From contig JAJZRT010000113.1 of NCBI GenBank assembly GCA_021802595.1, positions 1 to 8,902 on the forward strand: 8,902 bases of DNA, given 5' to 3'. This DNA is from Pseudomonadota bacterium. Its GTDB lineage: Bacteria > Pseudomonadota > Gammaproteobacteria > Burkholderiales > Thiobacillaceae. The notes beneath the pieces were generated by a model, which was given only the letters and a program-made list of their open reading frames with translations, made no database searches and was not told the origin of the DNA. Made by a program: the position numbers and the translations under genes. Positions 5,365 through 8,902 of the stretch are shown piece after piece. Position 1 is the stretch's first letter. Every line of letters begins with the position of its first letter.

Positions 5365-7661
5365 TTCTGCTTGCTACCCGACCTGGATTTGGCGGATCGG
5401 GGCGAGGAGGATTTCTTTTCCGACGCCGATTGCGCGAAGGCGCGCTGCATGTCGAGGGCGGAATTCTCCTGCTCGACCAGGCTGAAATCGATCTTGCTGG
5501 TCTCGATGTCGGCGCGCATCACCTTGATGCGCACGCGGTCGCCGAGGCGATATTTCTTCCCGGTCCGCTCGCCGAGCATCATGTGCTTGGCCGCGTCGTA
5601 GTGGAAGTAGTCCTGGCCAAGCTCGGAGACGTGCACGAGCCCCTCGATGAAGATGTCGTCGATCGCCACGAAGAGGCCGAAGCTGGTGACCGCACTCACG
5701 GTGCCGTTGTATTCGTCGCCGATACGGTCCTGCATGAAATAGGTCTTCAGCCAGGCATCGACGTCGCGGGTGGCGTCGTCGGCGCGGCGCTCGGTCATCG
5801 AACAGTGCAGGCCGATTTCCGCCAGGCCCTTGGCGGGCAGCTTCTCGCCGTTCAGCACCGCCTTGATGCCGCGGTGCACCAGCAGGTCGGGATAGCGGCG
5901 GATCGGCGAGGTGAAGTGGGTATAGGCCTCGTAGGCCAGGCCGAAGTGGCCCTTGTTGTCCGGGCTGTAGATCGCCTGCCGGAGCGAGCGCAGCATCACG
6001 GTCTGCAGCAGGCCGTGGTCGGGGCGGTCCTTGATCTTCTCCAGGAGCGCGGCGTAATCCTTGGCGTGCGGTTTGTCGCCGCCGCCGAGGTCGAGGCCGA
6101 ATTCGGCGAGGAAGCCACGCAACGCGGTGAGCTTTTCGGGCGTCGGGCCTTCATGCACGCGGAACAGCGCGGGCTGCTTGTTCTCGTGCAGGTAATCCGA
6201 AGCGCAGACGTTGGCCGCCAGCATGCATTCCTCGATGATGCGGTGGGCGTCGTTGCGAACCACCGGCACGATCTCCTTGATCTTGCCGTTGTCGTCGAAA
6301 ATGATCTGCGTCTCGGTGGAACCGAAATCGATCGCACCGCGCTTGGCACGCGCCTTCAGCAAGGAGCGGAACAGCTTGTCCAGCGCCTGCAGGTGCGGCA
6401 TCAGGCCGGCGTGCTTCTTGTCCGGCCTGGCGCTACCGGAGAGCCAGTCCCACACCTGGTTGTAGGTGAGGCGCGCGTGCGAATGGATCACCGCCGGATA
6501 GAAGCGGTATTCCTTGATGCTGCCCGCGCTGGTAATGCGCATGTCGCACACCATGGACAGGCGGTCGACCTCGGGGTTGAGCGAGCACAGGCCGTTGGAC
6601 AAGGCCTCGGGCAGCATGGGGATGACGCGGCGCGGAAAGTACACCGAGTTGCCGCGGTTGTAGCCTTCGGTGTCGAGCGCGTCCCCGGGCTGCACGTAAT
6701 GGCTGACGTCGGCGATCGCCACCACCAGGCGGAAGCCGCTGCGGCCGAGCGGCTCGCAGTAGACGGCGTCGTCGAAGTCGCGCGCGGTTTCGCCGTCGAT
6801 GGTGACGAGCGGCAGGTGGCGGATGTCCTCGCGCCCGGCCATGTCCTTCTTGAGGACTTTTTTCGGCAAGCCTTCGGCCTGCTTCTCGACTTCCGGCGGG
6901 AACACGTAGGGCAGGTCGTGCTTGCGCAGCGCGATCTCGATTTCCATGCCGGGGCCAGTGAAGCTGCCGAGCACTTCGCTGACGCGGCCCACCGCCTCGT
7001 TGTGCGCGCCGGGCTGGGTGACGATTTCCACCGTGACGACCTGGCCGGATTTCGCGCTACCCGCATTTTCGGCCGGGACCAGGATGTCCTGGTTGATGCG
7101 GCGGTTTTCCGCGATCAGGAAGCCGACGCCGCCTTCCAGATAGTAGCGGCCGACCACGAACTTGTTGACGTGCTCCAGTACCTCGACGATCTTGGCCTCG
7201 CGCCGGCCGCGCTTGTCGAAGCCCGCCACCCGCACCAGCACCTTGTCGCCATGCAGCACGCGGTGCATTTCCTTGGGCGACAGGTAGAGATCGTCGCCGC
7301 CCTCTTCCGGCACCACGAAGCCGAAGCCGTCCGGATGGCCCTCGACATGCCCCTTGATCAGGTCGAGCTTGTCCGGCAGGCACAGCTGGCGCTTGCGGTT
7401 GAGCATCAACTGGCCGTCGCGCTGCATCGCGCCGAGGCGGCGCTGAAACAGGTCGCGCTCGGCCTCGGTGATGTGGAGCTGCGCGGCGAACGCATCGACA
7501 TCGACCGGACAACCGGCCTCGGTGATCAGTTGCAGGATGTATTCGCGGCTCGGCAGCGGCGACTCGTAGCGCTCGACCTCCCGCTCGTAGAACGGGTCGG
7601 CCAGGCGGATCGCCGGGATCTTGTGTTTGCCTGCGCGGCTGCGGGATTTTTTTTGGGTCAT
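5361..7661 (-). CDS. rnr: Ribonuclease R
   Basis: About 766 residues from the ATG at 7661 (770 if the TTG at 7673 is used). The ATG is preferred because MTQKK fits RNase R N-termini; neither candidate has a good Shine-Dalgarno. RNase R is a processive 3'-5' exoribonuclease that degrades structured RNA. In numbering from the TTG, the order is a winged-helix region (about 40-100, with PSREYILQLI), cold-shock domains (about 100-240, with HPDGFGFV), the RNB catalytic domain (about 280-610) and an S1 domain (650-735, with NGTVSAVTSFGLFVAIDD). The metal-binding aspartates are in DGETARDFDDAV (Asp293, 299, 301, 302), and the family signature HFTSPIRRYPDLLVHR is at 586-601. A Lys/Ser/Arg tail (751-770) matches the basic C-terminus of RNase R rather than RNase II. 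It forms an operon with rlmB (ATGA overlap). Its own promoter is not obvious, and the opposite-strand tRNA promoter abuts the start. Confidence 0.96.
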   Translation of the reverse strand: MTQKKSRSRAGKHKIPAIRLADPFYEREVERYESPLPSREYILQLITEAGCPVDVDAFAAQLHITEAERDLFQRRLGAMQRDGQLMLNRKRQLCLPDKLDLIKGHVEGHPDGFGFVVPEEGGDDLYLSPKEMHRVLHGDKVLVRVAGFDKRGRREAKIVEVLEHVNKFVVGRYYLEGGVGFLIAENRRINQDILVPAENAGSAKSGQVVTVEIVTQPGAHNEAVGRVSEVLGSFTGPGMEIEIALRKHDLPYVFPPEVEKQAEGLPKKVLKKDMAGREDIRHLPLVTIDGETARDFDDAVYCEPLGRSGFRLVVAIADVSHYVQPGDALDTEGYNRGNSVYFPRRVIPMLPEALSNGLCSLNPEVDRLSMVCDMRITSAGSIKEYRFYPAVIHSHARLTYNQVWDWLSGSARPDKKHAGLMPHLQALDKLFRSLLKARAKRGAIDFGSTETQIIFDDNGKIKEIVPVVRNDAHRIIEECMLAANVCASDYLHENKQPALFRVHEGPTPEKLTALRGFLAEFGLDLGGGDKPHAKDYAALLEKIKDRPDHGLLQTVMLRSLRQAIYSPDNKGHFGLAYEAYTHFTSPIRRYPDLLVHRGIKAVLNGEKLPAKGLAEIGLHCSMTERRADDATRDVDAWLKTYFMQDRIGDEYNGTVSAVTSFGLFVAIDDIFIEGLVHVSELGQDYFHYDAAKHMMLGERTGKKYRLGDRVRIKVMRADIETSKIDFSLVEQENSALDMQRAFAQSASEKKSSSPRSAKSRSGSKQK

Positions 7662-7666
7662 CTTCG

Positions 7667-7695
7667 TTGACAATTTATGTACGGCTCTCTAGAAT
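7667..7695 (+). promoter_or_regulatory. Strong promoter of tRNA-Leu
   Basis: A perfect TTGACA (7667-7672), a 17-base spacer and TAGAAT (7690-7695, 5/6 to consensus). It is followed by GCGCGCC, a GC-rich discriminator typical of stable-RNA promoters under stringent control. The start would be near 7702, a few bases before the tRNA. The -35 box ends at 7672 and begins six bases from the rnr ATG on the other strand. Confidence 0.85.
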
Positions 7696-7708
7696 GCGCG
7701 CCTTCACT

Positions 7709-7795
7709 GCCCAGATGGCGGAATTGGTAGACGCACTAGGTTCAGGTCCTAGCGGTGGCAACACTGTGGAGGTTCGAGTCCTCTTCTGGGCACCA
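7709..7795 (+). tRNA. tRNA-Leu, anticodon CAG
   Basis: An 87-base class II tRNA. The acceptor stem pairs GCCCAGA (7709-7715) with TCTGGGC (7785-7791), followed by discriminator A and an encoded CCA (7793-7795). The anticodon arm is CTAGG (7736-7740) with CCTAG (7748-7752) around the loop TTCAGGT, giving the anticodon CAG (7743-7745), which reads CUG codons. A long variable arm (about 7753-7766) is typical of tRNA-Leu, and the D-loop has the usual GGTAG. The T arm has GGAGG, TTCGAGT and CCTCT. It lies between purA and rnr, which are on the other strand, and has its own promoter and terminator. Confidence 0.97.
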
Positions 7796-7800
7796 AACGC

Positions 7801-7816
7801 AGCTAAGTAATTAGCT
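7801..7816 (+). repeat. Short inverted repeat in the tRNA trailer
   Basis: AGCTAA (7801-7806) and TTAGCT (7811-7816) pair around a GTAA loop, 5 bases after the tRNA CCA and 6 bases before the terminator stem. It may be a small hairpin in the 3' trailer that is removed during tRNA maturation. It could also be chance, as the stem is short. Confidence 0.4.
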
Positions 7817-7822
7817 TGATGT

Positions 7823-7849
7823 AAAAAGCCGACCTCGTGTCGGCTTTTT
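7823..7849. terminator. Bidirectional intrinsic terminator
   Basis: AAAAAGCCGAC (7823-7833) and GTCGGCTTTTT (7839-7849) form an 11-bp stem with a 5-base loop. On the plus strand it ends in TTTTTACTTTTT and terminates tRNA-Leu. On the minus strand it ends in TTTTTAC and terminates purA, whose stop is 26 bases away. It therefore separates purA from rnr, which must have its own promoter. Confidence 0.9.
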
Positions 7850-7874
7850 ACTTTTTCAGACCTTGTTTTATACA

Positions 7875-8902
7875 TCACGCCTCGTAGGGGTGGCGACGCA
7901 CGATCGTCTCCACCCGGTCGGGGCCGGTCGACACCACGTCCACCGGCACTTCGCACAGGGCTTCCATCCGCTTCAGGTAGGTCTGCGCCTTCTGCGGCAG
8001 CTTGTCGAATTCCTGCACGCCCACGGTGGTATCGCTCCAGCCCGGCAGATCCTCGTAAATCGGCTCGACGTGAGCGATGGATTCGGCGCCCACCGGCAGG
8101 ATGTCGCAGGTCTCGCCGTCGATCCTGTAGCCCACGCAGACGCGCACGGTTTCCAGGCCATCCAGTACGTCGAGCTTGGTCACGCACAGGCCGGTCACGC
8201 CGTTGATCTGGATCGAACGCTTGAGCGCGGCGGCGTCGAACCAGCCGCAGCGGCGCGCACGGCCGGTGGTGGCGCCAAACTCGTGGCCCTTTTCGCCGAG
8301 ATACTGGCCGACATCGTCGAACAGTTCGGTCGGGAACGGCCCGGAGCCCACGCGGGTGGTGTAGGCCTTGGTGATGCCGAGCACGTAGTGCAGCGTGTTC
8401 GGGCCGACCCCTGCGCCGGTGGCGGCGCCGCCGGCCGTGCAGTTGGACGAGGTCACGAACGGATAGGTGCCGTGGTCGATATCCAGCAGCGTGCCCTGCG
8501 CGCCTTCGAACAGCAGGTTCTCGCCCGCCTTGTTGGCTTCGTACAGGCTGCGCGGCACGTCGGCCACCATCGGCTTGAGGCGCTCGGCCAGCGCCATCAT
8601 CTCGTCGAGCGACTGGTGGAAGTCGACGGTATCGGTCTTGTAATAATTCTTCAGCATGAAGTTGTGGTGGTCGAGCACCTCGCCCAGCTTGGCGGCAAAG
8701 CGCTCGCGGTGGAACAGGTCCTGCAGCCGCAGCGCGCGGCGCGCCACCTTGTCCTCGTAGGCGGGGCCGATGCCGCGGCCGGTGGTGCCGATCTTGCCGG
8801 CGCCCTTGGCGATCTCGCGCGCGCGGTCGAGCGCGACATGATGCGGCATGATGAGCGGGCAGGCCTCGCTGAGCTTGAGGCGACTCGCCACATCCACGCC
8901 AG
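7875..8902 (-). CDS. purA: Adenylosuccinate synthetase, N-terminus outside the window
   Basis: About 342 C-terminal residues are present; the family is usually about 430, so roughly 90 residues including the N-terminal GDEGKGK loop lie beyond the right edge. The enzyme joins IMP and aspartate with GTP to make adenylosuccinate, the first committed step to AMP. Visible motifs (numbered from the GTG at 8897) are [17 protein letters not shown] (34-50), the family signature, then [20 protein letters not shown] in the IMP-binding region, [15 protein letters not shown] and STGPDR near the C-terminus. The frame is open to the window end, so the apparent GTG start at 8897 is an internal Val. The gene is followed by the bidirectional terminator. 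In many betaproteobacteria purA follows hisZ and precedes rnr-rlmB, which fits what is seen here. Confidence 0.96.
   Translation of the reverse strand, partial: GVDVASRLKLSEACPLIMPHHVALDRAREIAKGAGKIGTTGRGIGPAYEDKVARRALRLQDLFHRERFAAKLGEVLDHHNFMLKNYYKTDTVDFHQSLDEMMALAERLKPMVADVPRSLYEANKAGENLLFEGAQGTLLDIDHGTYPFVTSSNCTAGGAATGAGVGPNTLHYVLGITKAYTTRVGSGPFPTELFDDVGQYLGEKGHEFGATTGRARRCGWFDAAALKRSIQINGVTGLCVTKLDVLDGLETVRVCVGYRIDGETCDILPVGAESIAHVEPIYEDLPGWSDTTVGVQEFDKLPQKAQTYLKRMEALCEVPVDVVSTGPDRVETIVRRHPYEA

Noticed and set aside
5430..7670. A 746-codon open frame on the plus strand, opposite rnr
   Set aside because: It mirrors rnr, whose motifs and codon use are convincing. The antisense product is low-complexity (His, Ala, Val, Asp, Leu) with no domain. 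Long antisense frames are expected in GC-rich DNA.
7678..7874. Minus-strand frame covering the tRNA and reaching into purA
   Set aside because: It is antisense to tRNA-Leu and its terminator and overlaps purA out of frame.
7709..7874. tRNA-Leu as an attachment site of an integrated element
   Set aside because: No integrase and no repeat of the tRNA 3' end is found in the window, and the flanking purA and rnr are in their usual order.

Overview
The window is a GC-rich bacterial chromosome segment, most likely from a betaproteobacterium. The main reason is the block purA - tRNA-Leu - rnr - rlmB, a gene order I associate with that class, together with the E. coli-type YcaO and a proteobacterial PA4780-like RIO kinase. 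The genus cannot be fixed from the sequence alone.

Layout, left to right. Positions 1-224 (+) hold the C-terminal end of a GT4-type glycosyltransferase. Next come two intact plus-strand genes: ycaO (319-2031) and a RIO-family protein kinase (2159-3007), separated by a double-hairpin element at 2082-2126. A hairpin at 3031-3053 lies between the kinase and the converging minus-strand gene. From there to the right end everything protein-coding is on the minus strand. In its transcription order (right to left) this is purA (cut by the window edge), then rnr and rlmB overlapping by ATGA, then a toxin-antitoxin pair, a small membrane protein and a secreted methionine-rich protein. A tRNA-Leu(CAG) gene is transcribed the opposite way between purA and rnr.

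The housekeeping part covers purine synthesis (PurA), RNA decay (RNase R), 23S rRNA methylation (RlmB), leucine decoding (tRNA-Leu) and probably S12 modification (YcaO). All of these genes have long, uninterrupted reading frames. In contrast, the short accessory stretch 3703-4541 holds two broken genes. A HigB/Gp49-like toxin gene carries one extra base near 4388-4394, and a 68-residue two-helix membrane protein gene lacks one base near 3793-3794. The antitoxin between them is intact and has a strong Shine-Dalgarno sequence. The TA promoter contains a perfect 16-bp palindrome that is a good operator candidate, and the toxin transcript may be almost leaderless.

I see no clearly new multi-gene system. 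The points most worth a second look are the orphaned antitoxin with its operator and promoter, the frameshifted membrane gene, the secreted protein with about 22% methionine, the hairpin element upstream of the RIO kinase, and the tRNA-Leu promoter that abuts the rnr start codon.
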